From: Acidobacteriota bacterium
GTDB lineage: Bacteria > Acidobacteriota > Polarisedimenticolia > J045
Assembly: GCA_030949985.1 (NCBI GenBank)
Contig: JAUZRX010000064.1
Span: 1-64,000, forward strand
DNA: 64,000 bases
Reading direction: 5' to 3'
This document shows, one piece after another, positions 1-10,327 of this stretch; position 1 is the stretch's first letter; the number at the start of each line of letters is the position of its first letter. The notes under the pieces were generated by a model. The model was given only the letters and a program-made list of their open reading frames with translations. It had not been told where the DNA came from and made no database searches. The translations under genes were made by a program, and so were the position numbers.

Positions 1-2
1 GC

Positions 3-1241
3 GTGTACTTCCGGATGCTCCTGATTGGGTACTTCGAGCGGCTTGATTCGGAGCGTGGCATTTGCTGGCGCTGTGCCGATTCCCTCTCGTTGCGCAGCTT
101 TCTGGGGCTTGGCCTGGACGAGTCGATCCCCGATCATTCTTCGCTTTCCAGGATTCGCACTCGTCTTTCTCTGGAGGTCCACGATGCGGTGTTTCGTTGG
201 GTCCTTGGCGTTCTGGGAGCGCACGGCCTGATCGACGGCAAGACCCTCGGTGTCGATGCGACGACGCTGGAAGCGAATGCAGCGCTTCGAAGCATCGTGC
301 GTCGGGACACGGGCGAGACCTACGAAGAATATCTGAAGGATCTTGCCCGTGAGAGTGGAATCGGCACCCCGACGCGCTCAGATCTTGCGAAACTGGACAG
401 GAAGCGTCCGAAGAAGGGTTCCAACAAGGAGTGGGTCAATCCGCATGACCCGGATGCCGAGATCATGAAGATGAAGAATGGCGCCACGCATCTTTCGCAC
501 AAAGCAGAGCATGCAGTGGACATGAGCGGCGCTGGCGCGGTGTTGTCGGTGACGTTGCACGGCGGAGCAAAAGGTGACACGAAGAGCTTGCCCGACACGC
601 TCGAAGCCGCGCAGTCGAACCTTCATGAGCTTTCCGATGATCCCGAGACCCAAGACGAAATCCATGAGAAGCAGGTCGAAAAGTCGTGGCAGACAAGGGC
701 TGCCACGGAAACGAACGTTGTGCGCGCTGATCGACGAGGGTTACCGGGCCTACATTTCCGAGCCCGACCGAGGCACTCGAAAGTGGATCGGCAAGAAGGA
801 CGCCCAAGCCGCGACGTATGCGAATCGAAGACAGGTTCGTGGTGATCGAGGAAAACGACTCTTACGCAAACGGGGTGAGCTGCTCGAGCGGCCATTGGCT
901 CACTATCTCGAAGCAGGGGCATGCGGCGAACGCACCTACGCCACCATGGGAATATCCTCAAACGGTTACTCGTGCATATCGCCGGCTTCAATCCGGGAAT
1001 CCTGATGCGCGATCTCCTCGGTACGGGGACGCCAAAGGAGTACGCGGAGGGGGCGCGAAGCCTCATCGGAGCTTTTTCGCGCATTTTCGGCTATCTGTTC
1101 GCCTGTTTCACCCCTGGCCAACGCGCGCGGAGCACCTTTTTCACAGGGCGGTCAGTCGAAGACAACAACCCGGGCCGTGAATCACGGAATCCGAAGTTTG
1201 GCTCTCGGGCGAGAATTCTCGCTTTTTCAACGGGCTGCTAG
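3..1241 (+). pseudogene. Decayed IS1182-like DDE transposase
   Basis: Remnant of an IS5-superfamily, IS1182-like transposase whose 5' end lies outside the window. The first frame covers the helix-turn-helix/DUF772 part (LRSFLGLGLDESIPDHSSLS, then GVDATTLEANAALRS). The catalytic part is broken over three frames: VADKGCHGNE lies in one frame near 686, the stretch DEGYRAYISEPDRGTRKW follows in another near 730, and the C-terminal HLRHHGNILKRLLVHIAGF continues in the first frame from about 925. At least three frameshifts are needed, so the gene cannot make a working transposase. GC is visibly lower than in the genes to its right, which fits acquisition by transfer. No terminal inverted repeat could be assigned because the left end is missing. 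Confidence 0.85.
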
Positions 1242-1262
1242 GGTCGCGACCCCGCGAGGCCG

Positions 1263-1574
1263 TCAGCGGGTTCTGGGTGCCAGGGCGAGAATCCGCAGGG
1301 GCTTGTCGTGGAAGGCGTCGGCCTCCTGGGCCAGCAGGGCGAGATCGACGTTCTGGTGGCAACTGCGACAGGCGAATGCCATGTTGACCGCACCCTGGTC
1401 GCCGGCATCGAGTCTCACGAAGCCGCCCTCTTCGGTGAACATCTGCGCGTCCGCATCCGGATCGATGCGGAACAGGTGCGAGCGCACGCCACCCTTGTCC
1501 GCACCGAGGGCCTCGGCCGACTTGGCTGCAAAGGGCATGTGTAAGGCCCGGCCAGACAAACTACTCCCGCCCCA
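1263..1574 (-). pseudogene. C-terminal remnant of a multihaem cytochrome c
   Basis: About 100 codons that read as the tail of a longer c-type cytochrome: HMPFAAKSAE, GGVRSHLFRI, and a CxxCH haem site (FACRSCHQ) followed by a short C-terminus. The frame is closed upstream by a stop at 1575-1577, and the only available start is TTG at 1559. There is no signal peptide and the other haem sites are missing. It lies directly beside the decayed transposase, which suggests that an insertion or deletion removed the N-terminal part. An alternative is a small expressed protein, but without export it could not be haemylated. The family name is inferred from these motifs only. Confidence 0.55.
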
Positions 1575-1619
1575 TCAACCCGTCACGCGCCTTGCCCGGG
1601 AGTGCGCCGGGAGCCGGCT

Positions 1620-2078
1620 TCAGGGGACCGAGCCGGCCAGCAGCCGATCGAGGCGATTGGCGAAGGCCTGCCGGTCAGCCTGAGAAAGGGCGGGAGGGCC
1701 GCCGGTGTCGACGCCGGAGCCCCGCAGATCGTCCATGAAGTCCCGCAGGGCCAGCCGCTGGCGCACATTCTCTTCGGTATAGAGTTCGCCCCGCGGGGAG
1801 AGGGCCAGGCAGCCCTTGTCGACGACCTCGGCGGCCAGGGGAATGTCGGCCGTGATCACCAGGTCGCCGGCCCGGGCCTGCTGGACGATGAAACCGTCAG
1901 CCACGTCGAAACCCGCCGGCACCTGCTCGGAGCGGATGAAAGGTGAGACGGGAACGCGCAGGCGCCGATTGGCCACCAGGACCAGCGGCAGGCCCACGCG
2001 CTCCGCGGCGCGGTAGAGGATCTCCTTGATCACCTTCGGGCAGGCATCCGCGTCGACCCAGATCTTCCCCGGCTTCAT
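1620..2078 (-). CDS. yaiI: YaiI/YqxD family protein (UPF0178)
   Basis: A 152-residue protein of the YaiI/YqxD family, a PIN-like fold of unknown biochemical role. The family signature is clear: an N-terminal [15 protein letters not shown] with conserved aspartates, a central [20 protein letters not shown], and a C-terminal [17 protein letters not shown]. Length is normal for the family. The ATG at 2078 follows an AGGGGG-type ribosome site. It appears to be monocistronic, with a small zinc-ribbon gene upstream on the same strand. No specific substrate can be assigned. Confidence 0.9.
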   Translation of the reverse strand: MKPGKIWVDADACPKVIKEILYRAAERVGLPLVLVANRRLRVPVSPFIRSEQVPAGFDVADGFIVQQARAGDLVITADIPLAAEVVDKGCLALSPRGELYTEENVRQRLALRDFMDDLRGSGVDTGGPPALSQADRQAFANRLDRLLAGSVP

Positions 2079-2141
2079 CAGGCCCCCTGCGGGACGGTCG
2101 CGACCGCGCCCCGACGCGCCATTGTGAAGCGGCGCCGGAGG

Positions 2142-2333
2142 CTACGCCATCTTGCTCTGGGCCATGCCGAGGACCTTCAGGCAGTGGGGACAGAAGTAGA
2201 CCGCTGAACGGGGGAAGAAGAACCACCCCACTCCAGTAGCCTTGTAGTAGACCTCGGTGATGGGCTTCTCGCAGTGGGGGCAGAGGGGGTCGAGGTCCTT
2301 GCGGGTGGTGACGGTCAGGGTCGCCTCACTCAT
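2142..2333 (-). CDS. Small zinc-ribbon protein, function unknown
   Basis: A 63-residue protein with two CPHC knuckles (PLCPHCEKPITE and FCPHCLKVLG) about 30 residues apart, which should bind one zinc ion. Between them lies an aromatic stretch, VGWFFFPRSAVYF. The ATG at 2333 is chosen over a more distant upstream start because AAGGAG lies 8 bases before it. No enzymatic motif is seen. It may be an adaptor or a nucleic-acid-binding accessory protein, but the sequence does not say which. Confidence 0.65.
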   Translation of the reverse strand: MSEATLTVTTRKDLDPLCPHCEKPITEVYYKATGVGWFFFPRSAVYFCPHCLKVLGMAQSKMA

Positions 2334-2477
2334 GGTCGCTCTCCTTGGTGCCGGTGGGAGGGCCGGCTCGGGCCCGTTCCCGGAACCCGGATGCCGCATC
2401 AGCCTTACGGCCGCCGGCGCACTTTGTTCCGCAGCGGAGGCGATCTTCCGGAGAGGCCTCCCGTATCATCGGCTCCC

Positions 2478-3716
2478 ATGACCGTGCCTCCCTCCCCTTC
2501 CACCGTTACCGCGACCCGCCTGCGCCGCTTCGCCTGGGTCGGCGTCTTCGCCCTGGCGTCGGGAATCCCCTTCGGCGTGTTCAAGGACCTGGTGCCGGTG
2601 TGGCTTCGCTCAGAGGGCGTTCCGGTGGAGGCCATCGGCGCGCTGGGAGCCCTGGCCATGCCCTGGAGCCTGAAAGTGCTCTGGGCCCCACTGGTGGACC
2701 GGGTGGGCGGCCGCCGGACCTGGATCGCCGGCAGCCTGGCCCTGGCGGCCGCCGCCCTGGGAGCGATGGCCCTGGTACCACCGGAGGCGGCCACGGTGCT
2801 GGCCTGCTTTCTGGGCGGCTTCACCGTGGTGGCCGCCACCGCCGACGTCGCCATCGACGCCTATGCCATCGGCATCCTCGAAAAAGGCGAGGAGGGCTAC
2901 GCCAACGCCCTGCGGGTCGCCGGCTGGCGGGGGGGGGTGCTGCTCGCGGGAGGGCTGCTGGTGGTCTTCGCCTCGCGCTGGGGCTGGCCGGTGGCCATCG
3001 CCCTGGGAGCCGGCACGCTGTTCGCTCTCGGCCTGGCGGCCCCCCTGGCACCGCGACTGGAGATCGACCGCTCCGGCGCCAGGGAGCCCCTTTTCCGCGG
3101 CCTGGCCCGCTGGGCGGCCCGGCCGGGCGCGGCGTCTCTCGCCGCCCTGGTGCTCTTCTACAAGTGGCCGGACGCCGCCCTCGGGCCGATGGTGCGCACC
3201 TTCTGGGTCGACGGAGGACTCTCTCTTTCCCAGATCGGCGCCCTGGCCGTACCGGTGACCATCGTCGCCACCATCGGCGGCGCCTGGGTGGGGGGCTGGT
3301 TCGTGGCGCGATGGGGCCTTCTGGCCGGCCTTTTCTGGCTGGGCCTGGCCCAGGCCTGCTCCAACCTGGCCTACGCCGGGGCGGACCTGGCCGGCGGCGG
3401 GCGGGACGTGGTGCTCGCCGCCGCCACGGTGGAGAACTTCTGCGGCGGCCTGGGCACCGCCGCCTTTTTCGCCCTGCTGATGCGAGTCTGCGAGAAGGAA
3501 CGCGCGGCGGTGGAGTACGCTCTGCTCTCGGCCCTGTTCGCCTCGACCCGCGACCTGACCGGCGCCGTCAGCGGCTTCGGCGTCGCCGCCTTCGGCTACG
3601 CGGGCTGGTTCGCCGCCACCGCCTTCCTCGCGCTGCCGGGCCTGGCGCTGGTCTTCTCCCGCGCCCTGGCCCGCCGCGTCGACGAGCCGCCCCTCTGGGG
3701 GCGAAGCGACCGGTGA
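2478..3716 (+). CDS. MFS transporter, AmpG-like
   Basis: A 412-residue membrane protein with about 12 hydrophobic segments. The early loop GIPFGVFKDLVPVWLR and the following PWSLKVLWAPLVDRVG motif are typical of the AmpG/PAT group of the major facilitator superfamily. AmpG proteins import muropeptides (GlcNAc-anhydroMurNAc peptides) for cell-wall recycling; the related PAT group moves acetyl-CoA or other anions. The later motifs TADVAIDAYAIGILE and FASTRDLTGAVSGFG also fit this group. The ATG at 2478 gives a normal N-terminus; upstream in-frame sequence is not protein-like. No recycling enzymes are adjacent, so the substrate is unproven. Confidence 0.8.
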   Translation: MTVPPSPSTVTATRLRRFAWVGVFALASGIPFGVFKDLVPVWLRSEGVPVEAIGALGALAMPWSLKVLWAPLVDRVGGRRTWIAGSLALAAAALGAMALVPPEAATVLACFLGGFTVVAATADVAIDAYAIGILEKGEEGYANALRVAGWRGGVLLAGGLLVVFASRWGWPVAIALGAGTLFALGLAAPLAPRLEIDRSGAREPLFRGLARWAARPGAASLAALVLFYKWPDAALGPMVRTFWVDGGLSLSQIGALAVPVTIVATIGGAWVGGWFVARWGLLAGLFWLGLAQACSNLAYAGADLAGGGRDVVLAAATVENFCGGLGTAAFFALLMRVCEKERAAVEYALLSALFASTRDLTGAVSGFGVAAFGYAGWFAATAFLALPGLALVFSRALARRVDEPPLWGRSDR

Positions 3717-3832
3717 ACGGCGGCACTGTACCTCGTTCTGCTGCCGGGCGGTCACCGGTCTCCGTGAAACGCAAGCCGCGCGGGTGACGGAAAGCCGCCC
3801 GCGGGCGCTGGGATCGGGATCTCGTCTGGAGA

Positions 3833-3909
<77 letters not shown>

Positions 3910-3955
3910 TCACCGTTCGGACTGAAAGGCGCGTTCCGGCGTCGCGCCGACCGGG

Positions 3956-3984
3956 ATACTAGCCAAGGGCACGAGGGTTGTCAA
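3956..3984 (-). promoter_or_regulatory. Sigma-70-type promoter of tRNA-fMet
   Basis: On the minus strand, TTGACA, a 17-base spacer, then TAGTAT. It lies about 47 bases upstream of the tRNA 5' end. The -35 box is perfect and the spacing ideal, as expected for a strong stable-RNA promoter. Confidence 0.75.
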
Positions 3985-4000
3985 CAAAACAGCAATGAAT

Positions 4001-4022
4001 GGCGGGCCCCCGGCGGCCCGCC
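4001..4022 (-). terminator. Possible terminator after ftsB-like gene
   Basis: A perfect 8-bp inverted repeat (GGCGGGCC / GGCCCGCC) with a 6-base loop, 20 bases after the stop codon of the FtsB-like gene. On the minus strand it is followed by the T-rich run ATTCATTGCTGTTTTG. The T tract is broken, so efficiency is uncertain. The tRNA-fMet promoter starts immediately downstream. Confidence 0.45.
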
Positions 4023-4041
4023 GATCCAGTCCGAAGGGCTG

Positions 4042-4416
4042 TTAGCCCGGGGGGGGAGCCACAGCGGAGCCGGGGGCGGCAGGAGCCGGAACCAGGGGGT
4101 CGTCGCTGCCGACCACCAGCACGGTCTCACCGGGTCGCTGATAGTCCAGTTCCAGCCGAATGGCCCGCTCGAGGACGAAGTCGTCATGGGCCAGGCCTTC
4201 CACCTCGGCGGCCAGTGCCCGGTTGATGGCGGCCTCCCGGGCCACCCGCTCTTTGAGAACATCGAGCCGCTGGCGGCGGCGGCGCTGGGTGAGAATGCCC
4301 TCGTCGCCGAAAAGGGCGTAGGTCCAGGAAAGCACGATCAGCACCAGCAAGCCCCATCGCAGGGCCGAGCGGGCCGCCGGTGAAGGCGTGGTCTCTGTGC
4401 GGGGCGCGTGGCTCAC
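4042..4416 (-). CDS. ftsB: FtsB/DivIC-like septum formation protein
   Basis: A 124-residue bitopic membrane protein with a short cytoplasmic N-terminus, one TM segment at about residues 19-37 (WGLLVLIVLSWTYALFG), and then a coiled coil of about 45 residues (QRRRRQRLDVLKERVAREAA onward). It ends in the family-typical LELDYQRPGETVLVV and a Pro/Ala-rich tail. FtsB/DivIC joins FtsL and FtsQ/DivIB in the divisome and signals septal cell-wall synthesis. It sits just downstream of enolase on the same strand, the common eno-ftsB arrangement, which supports the call. Confidence 0.85.
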   Translation of the reverse strand: MSHAPRTETTPSPAARSALRWGLLVLIVLSWTYALFGDEGILTQRRRRQRLDVLKERVAREAAINRALAAEVEGLAHDDFVLERAIRLELDYQRPGETVLVVGSDDPLVPAPAAPGSAVAPPPG

Positions 4417-4501
4417 GAGCCTCGCCCCCTGCCCGCTCCTGCCTTCCGGGACCTGTCAGGACGATCCAATCGTGCTTCTCCCACAACCTCGACCGTAACG
4501 A

Positions 4502-5875
<1,374 letters not shown>

Positions 5876-5900
5876 TCAGGGCCCACGGGAGGTTTTCCCG

Positions 5901-6263
5901 ATGACTGCCCCCAAGACCCGTGACGAAGAGCTGATCGTCGTCTTTTGCACCGTGCCCGACGCCGCCCAGGGCCGCGCGCTGGGCCGCATGCTGGTCGAGC
6001 GCCGCCTGGCCGCCTGCGTCAACGTGATCGACGGCCTGACCTCGATCTACCGCTGGCAGGACGCGATCCACGAAGACCCCGAGTCTCTGCTGGTGATCAA
6101 GACGCGCCGCGCGGCCTTCGCCGAACTGGCCGAAGCCCTGGTCGCCGCCCACCCCTACCAGGTGCCGGAGGTGGTCGCGCTCCCGGCCGCCGCGGTCCAC
6201 GTTCCCTACCTGCACTGGGCTCTCGAGCAAACCCGGCCGTCCACCCCCGAACAGGGATCCTGA
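5901..6263 (+). CDS. cutA: CutA divalent-cation tolerance protein
   Basis: A 120-residue CutA1 protein, a small trimeric ferredoxin-like protein linked to copper and divalent-cation tolerance; its biochemical role is still debated. Motifs: FCTVPDAAQGRALGRMLVER, LAACVNVIDGLTSIYRWQ, PESLLVIKT and HPYQVPEVVALP. The ATG at 5901 is preceded by GGGAGG. Its stop overlaps the start of the next gene (TGATG), so the two are translationally coupled. Confidence 0.93.
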   Translation: MTAPKTRDEELIVVFCTVPDAAQGRALGRMLVERRLAACVNVIDGLTSIYRWQDAIHEDPESLLVIKTRRAAFAELAEALVAAHPYQVPEVVALPAAAVHVPYLHWALEQTRPSTPEQGS

Positions 6264-6817
6264 TGCATCCGCGCGTTCATCACGTGGGGATCGTCGCCGC
6301 CACCACGCGCCGCGCCCTGCCCGCCCTGCGCCAGCGCCTGGAAGGGGTGGAAGTCATCCTTCACGCGGGAGGCCTGGGGCCCGCCGACGTGATCGAAGCC
6401 CTGGGGGCCCTCGCGCCCCTGCGGGCCGTGGTCGACCAACAGGACTACCTGCTCTGGGGCGACCGGTTCCCCGAAATCGACACTCTTACCGTGGGACCGG
6501 CGCGCATCCTCCTGACCCACCTGGCGGGCCGGCCGCCGGAGTGGCTGCCCCCCGTCCGTACGCGAATCGCCGCCGATCCTCCGGATGTGATCGTCCATGG
6601 CCAGGGAGACCGGGCCGCCGCCGAGTGGATCGGGGGCATCCTCTACGTCACTCCGGGGCCGGCCGACCCCGGCCCCGGCCCCTTGCCCGCGACGGCCGTT
6701 CGCCTGGACATCGAATCCCGGGCCCGGATCACCGCCCACGTGCTGGATCTCTCTCCCTCCGCCCCGCCCCTCCCTCCTCCTGCGCCCCGCCCCGGCTCAG
6801 GATCGGCCCTATATTGA
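6263..6817 (+). CDS. YfcE/MJ0936-like metallophosphoesterase, catalytically degenerate
   Basis: A 184-residue protein with the frame of a YfcE-type phosphodiesterase: HHVGIVAATT, EVILHAGGLG, an RILLTHL strand, DVIVHGQGD and GILYVTPGPA. Nearly every metal ligand of the family is replaced. The usual SDTHG is AATTR (residues 12-16), the GD of HAGD is GG (36-37), GNND is DQQD (58-61), and GHTH is GQGD (113-116). Only His86 of the TH motif may remain. The fold is probably kept while two-metal catalysis is lost. It is translationally coupled to cutA, so it may act with CutA as a binding or regulatory protein (inference). A Pro-rich tail follows residue 160. Confidence 0.7.
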   Translation: MHPRVHHVGIVAATTRRALPALRQRLEGVEVILHAGGLGPADVIEALGALAPLRAVVDQQDYLLWGDRFPEIDTLTVGPARILLTHLAGRPPEWLPPVRTRIAADPPDVIVHGQGDRAAAEWIGGILYVTPGPADPGPGPLPATAVRLDIESRARITAHVLDLSPSAPPLPPPAPRPGSGSALY

Positions 6818-6845
6818 CCGGGTGAGATCGCGACGCCCCGGCTCG

Positions 6846-8465
6846 ATGCGGTGCCTCGGCCGGCCCCTGCTGGCCGCCGGTCTCGCCCTCGCACTGGCCG
6901 CCGCCCCTGCCCGCGGCCAGTCCTGCGACGGCAGCCAGGTGATACGCAGGCTGGAAATCTCCACCCTGCCGGTTTTCAACCCCGCGGAAACCGGCAAGGA
7001 CCGCAAAATCTTCCACCTGATCAATCGCCTGCACGCCCCGATGCAGACCCGCCACCGCACGATCCGCTCCCTGCTCACCCTCCGTGTGGGCGATCCCTGC
7101 CGGCCGGAGGACCTGGAGGAAGCCGAGCGTGAACTCCGGGCGCTGAGTTTCGTCCAGGACGCCTGGGTCGAGGCGATTGGCGAAGAGGACGGCGGTGTCG
7201 TGGTCCGGGTGCGCGTCCAGGACGCCTGGTCCACGAGACCGGGCTTTTCCATCAAGAGCGAGGGCGGCAAAACCACCACCCGCTTCCACCTCACCGAGGT
7301 CAACCTCCTGGGCACCGGCGCACGCCTGGAGTGGTCGGGCCGTCGCGACCAGGACCGCCGGGAACGCACACTCCGCTATCTCGACCCCTCGCTCAAGGGA
7401 ACCCACTGGCAAGCCGAAATCATCAACTCCGACAACTCCGATGGCCGGCGGCGCCTGCTCGCCCTGCGCCGCCCCTTCTGGAAGCTCGACGAGAAGTGGG
7501 CCTTGAGCCTCGAGGGAGGCGATGAAACCCGCGAAGACAAGGTCTACGCACAGGGAGCCGCCATCGATCGCTGGCGGGTGGACGCCCGCACCGCGAGCCT
7601 GGGCTATGCACGCTCTCCTCGCGGCCTCGAAGCGCAGGGCCGCCTGTTCCGCTGGGGCGTGGAAATAGTTGCCGACCGCCAGCGGTGGACCCGCGCCACG
7701 GCCCGTCCGGCTTTCCGTCCGGAGTGGCGCCCCTACGACCGCGACCTGCTGCTGGTCGGGGGCTCACTGCGCTGGCAGCGCATCGACTTCCGCCGCACCT
7801 GGCACCTGGAAACCGCGCGACGCGTGGAAGACCTGGACCTGAGCCTGGACACGGGCCTGGCCCTGGCTGTCAGCGCCCCGGGCTCTCCGGACACCGGTGG
7901 CCGCCTGCGGGCCTGGTGGCGACGAGGCTTCGGCCTGTCCGACCGGGCCTTCCTGCAGATCGGGGGCAGCCACCAGGGCACCCGTCTGCGGGGTGGCTGG
8001 GTCAACGTGGTCACCTCGGCCCAGGTTCGGCTCTTCCGCCGCCTGACACCCCACCAGACGATCCTGGTCCACGCGGCCCTGGACCTGGGGGAAAACCTCG
8101 ACGGCCCCTCCCGCTTCCTGCTGGGAGGCGAGACGGGGTTGCGGGGCTATCGCAGCCGGGCCTTCGACGGCAATCGCAGGCTGCTGATCGATCTGGAGCA
8201 CCGCTTCTTCACCCCCTGGGAAGTGCTCGAGACCTTTCGGGTCGGTTTCGTGGGTTTCGTCGAGTTCGGGGCCGCCTGGGACGAGAGCGAGAGCCTGACC
8301 CTCGGCCGCGTCCACCCCGACGTGGGCTTCGGCCTGCGCCTGCAAGCGATTCCCTCCTCCCAGGCGACCACCCTGCACCTGGACCTGGCCCTGCCCCTGG
8401 ATCCCAACGGCGAGCCCGGAGGAACCTCGCCGCGCTTCTCCTTCAGAACCGCGACCACCTTCTGA
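6846..8465 (+). CDS. Outer-membrane beta-barrel protein with POTRA domain (BamA/TamA-like)
   Basis: A 539-residue exported protein. Residues 1-24 form a signal peptide (LLAAGLALALAAAPARG). One POTRA-like domain lies at about 72-125 (LLTLRVGDPCRPEDLEEAER, then FVQDAWVEAIG). The rest is a beta-barrel with the bacterial surface antigen signature near 426-450 (LGGETGLRGYRSRAFDGNRR) and a family-type ending of alternating strands. Such proteins insert or translocate outer-membrane or secreted proteins. With one recognisable POTRA it is not the main BamA, so a TamA/TpsB-like or accessory role is more likely. An in-frame GTG at 6822 is an alternative start. Confidence 0.75.
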   Translation: MRCLGRPLLAAGLALALAAAPARGQSCDGSQVIRRLEISTLPVFNPAETGKDRKIFHLINRLHAPMQTRHRTIRSLLTLRVGDPCRPEDLEEAERELRALSFVQDAWVEAIGEEDGGVVVRVRVQDAWSTRPGFSIKSEGGKTTTRFHLTEVNLLGTGARLEWSGRRDQDRRERTLRYLDPSLKGTHWQAEIINSDNSDGRRRLLALRRPFWKLDEKWALSLEGGDETREDKVYAQGAAIDRWRVDARTASLGYARSPRGLEAQGRLFRWGVEIVADRQRWTRATARPAFRPEWRPYDRDLLLVGGSLRWQRIDFRRTWHLETARRVEDLDLSLDTGLALAVSAPGSPDTGGRLRAWWRRGFGLSDRAFLQIGGSHQGTRLRGGWVNVVTSAQVRLFRRLTPHQTILVHAALDLGENLDGPSRFLLGGETGLRGYRSRAFDGNRRLLIDLEHRFFTPWEVLETFRVGFVGFVEFGAAWDESESLTLGRVHPDVGFGLRLQAIPSSQATTLHLDLALPLDPNGEPGGTSPRFSFRTATTF

Positions 8466-8492
8466 GCGGCGGCGGAGCCGCCCCCCCCCGAG

Positions 8493-8522
8493 TTGACAAA
8501 GGCGCCGGAAAGGCCTTAGGAT
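8493..8522 (+). promoter_or_regulatory. Sigma-70-type promoter of rho
   Basis: TTGACA, an 18-base spacer, then TAGGAT, about 100 bases before the rho start codon. The leader of about 95 bases could carry rho autoregulation, but no attenuator structure was identified. Confidence 0.6.
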
Positions 8523-8622
8523 TCGCTCCCTTCCCTGAATCATCCCCTTTTACCCAAGTTCAGGCCCCTGGCGAGATCCCTGTCGGGGGATTTCCTGCGG
8601 CAGAATCCTGATCGAGGATCCG

Positions 8623-9927
8623 ATGGGTGACAAGGCTCGAGGCGGCTCGTCCGCGAAAGAGCACGAGAACACCTTCTCGATGAACCAGCTCGCACGCATG
8701 CGCGTCGACGAGGTGACCGCGCTCGCCGAAAAACTCCAACTCGAGGGCATTGCCGGCCTGCGCAAGCAGGAGTTGATCTGCCGCATTCTCCGGGCCCAGA
8801 CCGACCGCAAGGGAACGATCTACACCGAGGGTGTCCTCGAAGTGCTGCCGGAGGGCTACGGTTTCCTCCGCTCTCCCGAGTACAACTACCTGCCGAGCCC
8901 CGACGACGTCTACGTCTCGCCGAGCCAAATCGGTCGTTTCTCGCTGATGACCGGCGATACGATCACCGGCCAGGTGCGCCCCCCCAAGCAGGACGAAAAA
9001 TACTTCGCCCTGATCAAGCTCGATTCGGTGGGGGGCAGAGACCCGGAAAAATCCCGCGAGCGCATCCTCTTCGAGAACCTCACGCCACTGTACCCGATGG
9101 AGCAGATCCGCCTGGAGACCGGCCCCGAAAACCTCACGGGACGGGTGATGGACATGCTCACGCCCATCGGCAAGGGCCAGCGCGGCCTGATCGTCGCCGC
9201 TCCCCGCACCGGCAAGACCATGCTGCTGCAGAGCCTGGCCAACTCGATTCTCGTCAATCACCCGGAAACCTACCTCATCGTGCTGCTGATCGACGAGCGG
9301 CCCGAAGAGGTGACCGACATGAAACGCGAGGTGGCCGCCGAGGTGATCTCCTCGACCTTCGACGAGCCGGCCACGCGCCACGTCCAGGTGGCCGACATGG
9401 TGCTCGACCGGGCCAAGCGCCTGGTGGAGGCCGGTCGCGACGTGGTGATCCTCCTCGATTCGATCACCCGCATGGCCCGGGCTTACAACACCGTCCAGCC
9501 CTCTTCGGGCAAGGTGCTTTCCGGCGGTCTCGACGCCAACGCCCTCCAGCGCCCCAAGCGCTTTTTCGGTGCCGCCCGCAATCTCGAGAACGGCGGCTCG
9601 CTGACGATCATCGGCACGGCCCTGGTGGAGACCGGTTCGCGGATGGACGAAGTGATCTTCGAGGAGTTCAAGGGCACCGGCAACATGGAACTTCACCTGG
9701 ATCGGCGGCTGGCCGACCGCCGGGTCTTCCCCGCCATCGACCCCACCCGCTCGGGCACCCGCAAGGAAGAACTGCTCCTCCCGCCGGACACCCTCAACGC
9801 CGTGTGGATTCTGCGTAAGGTGCTCAGCCAGATGAACGGCATGGAAGCGATGGAGTTGCTGCTCGACAAGCTCCGGGCCACGAGCAGCAACCAGGAGTTC
9901 ATCGACATGATGCGGTCGGGAGGGTGA
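8623..9927 (+). CDS. rho: Transcription termination factor Rho
   Basis: A 434-residue hexameric RNA-dependent ATPase that terminates transcription. The N-terminal Rho-N domain (about residues 22-60: [20 protein letters not shown]) is followed by the cold-shock-like RNA-binding domain with [20 protein letters not shown] at about 84-104. The ATPase core has Walker [12 protein letters not shown], Walker [17 protein letters not shown], the Q-loop/R-loop region [20 protein letters not shown], and the motif [12 protein letters not shown]. Length is normal for Rho without inserts. It is followed closely by rpoZ. Confidence 0.97.
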   Translation: MGDKARGGSSAKEHENTFSMNQLARMRVDEVTALAEKLQLEGIAGLRKQELICRILRAQTDRKGTIYTEGVLEVLPEGYGFLRSPEYNYLPSPDDVYVSPSQIGRFSLMTGDTITGQVRPPKQDEKYFALIKLDSVGGRDPEKSRERILFENLTPLYPMEQIRLETGPENLTGRVMDMLTPIGKGQRGLIVAAPRTGKTMLLQSLANSILVNHPETYLIVLLIDERPEEVTDMKREVAAEVISSTFDEPATRHVQVADMVLDRAKRLVEAGRDVVILLDSITRMARAYNTVQPSSGKVLSGGLDANALQRPKRFFGAARNLENGGSLTIIGTALVETGSRMDEVIFEEFKGTGNMELHLDRRLADRRVFPAIDPTRSGTRKEELLLPPDTLNAVWILRKVLSQMNGMEAMELLLDKLRATSSNQEFIDMMRSGG

Positions 9928-9957
9928 TTGGCCTCCCCCTCCCCTCCCTGCTAGTAT
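9928..9957 (+). promoter_or_regulatory. Possible promoter of rpoZ
   Basis: TTGGCC, an 18-base spacer, then TAGTAT; it starts right after the rho stop codon and ends 31 bases before the rpoZ GTG. The -35 box is weak, so readthrough from rho is equally possible. Confidence 0.4.
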
Positions 9958-9988
9958 CCGCGCTGAAACGCCTACCGGGAGATTTGCC

Positions 9989-10303
9989 GTGAGCAAGCCC
10001 ATCGAAGCAGCCCTGAAGAAGATCCCCAACCGCTTCCTGCTGACCACCGTGGTCGCCCGCCGCTGGGAAAGCATCGTGGCCGGCTCGCCGCCGCTGGTGG
10101 ACTACGAGCCCGGCACGCCGCCGCTGAGGGTCGTCTTCAAGGAGATCCTGGAAGACAAGATCGAGCTCGATCACGAAGAGCGCCTGATCCTCCTCTCCGA
10201 TCTTCCCCACGAAGAGGAAAGCAACGAAACCCTCTTCTCTTCGGCCTTCTCCCCCGACGCGGCCAACGTCAAAGAAATCATGGGTTCGGGCGACGGGGAC
10301 TGA
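9989..10303 (+). CDS. rpoZ: RNA polymerase omega subunit
   Basis: A 104-residue protein with the omega signature: an N-terminal helix with PNRFLLTTVVARRWESIVAG (the family's RF.LV..AAKRARQ region), then a longer acidic C-terminal half. Omega helps fold the beta' subunit and stabilises core RNA polymerase. The start is GTG after a GGGAGA ribosome site. The alanine-rich helix is less conserved than in proteobacterial omega, but length, position after rho and motif agree. Confidence 0.85.
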   Translation: MSKPIEAALKKIPNRFLLTTVVARRWESIVAGSPPLVDYEPGTPPLRVVFKEILEDKIELDHEERLILLSDLPHEEESNETLFSSAFSPDAANVKEIMGSGDGD

Positions 10304-10327
10304 CCTTACGCCCCGGAGCCCGCGACC

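Noticed and set aside
1177-1683. 168-codon plus-strand frame across the cytochrome remnant
   Set aside because: Antisense to the CxxCH fragment and overlapping yaiI; no recognisable protein features.
2610-3755. 381-codon minus-strand frame over the MFS transporter
   Set aside because: The plus-strand frame has clear TM segments and AmpG motifs; the antisense frame is Gly/Gln/Arg-rich filler.
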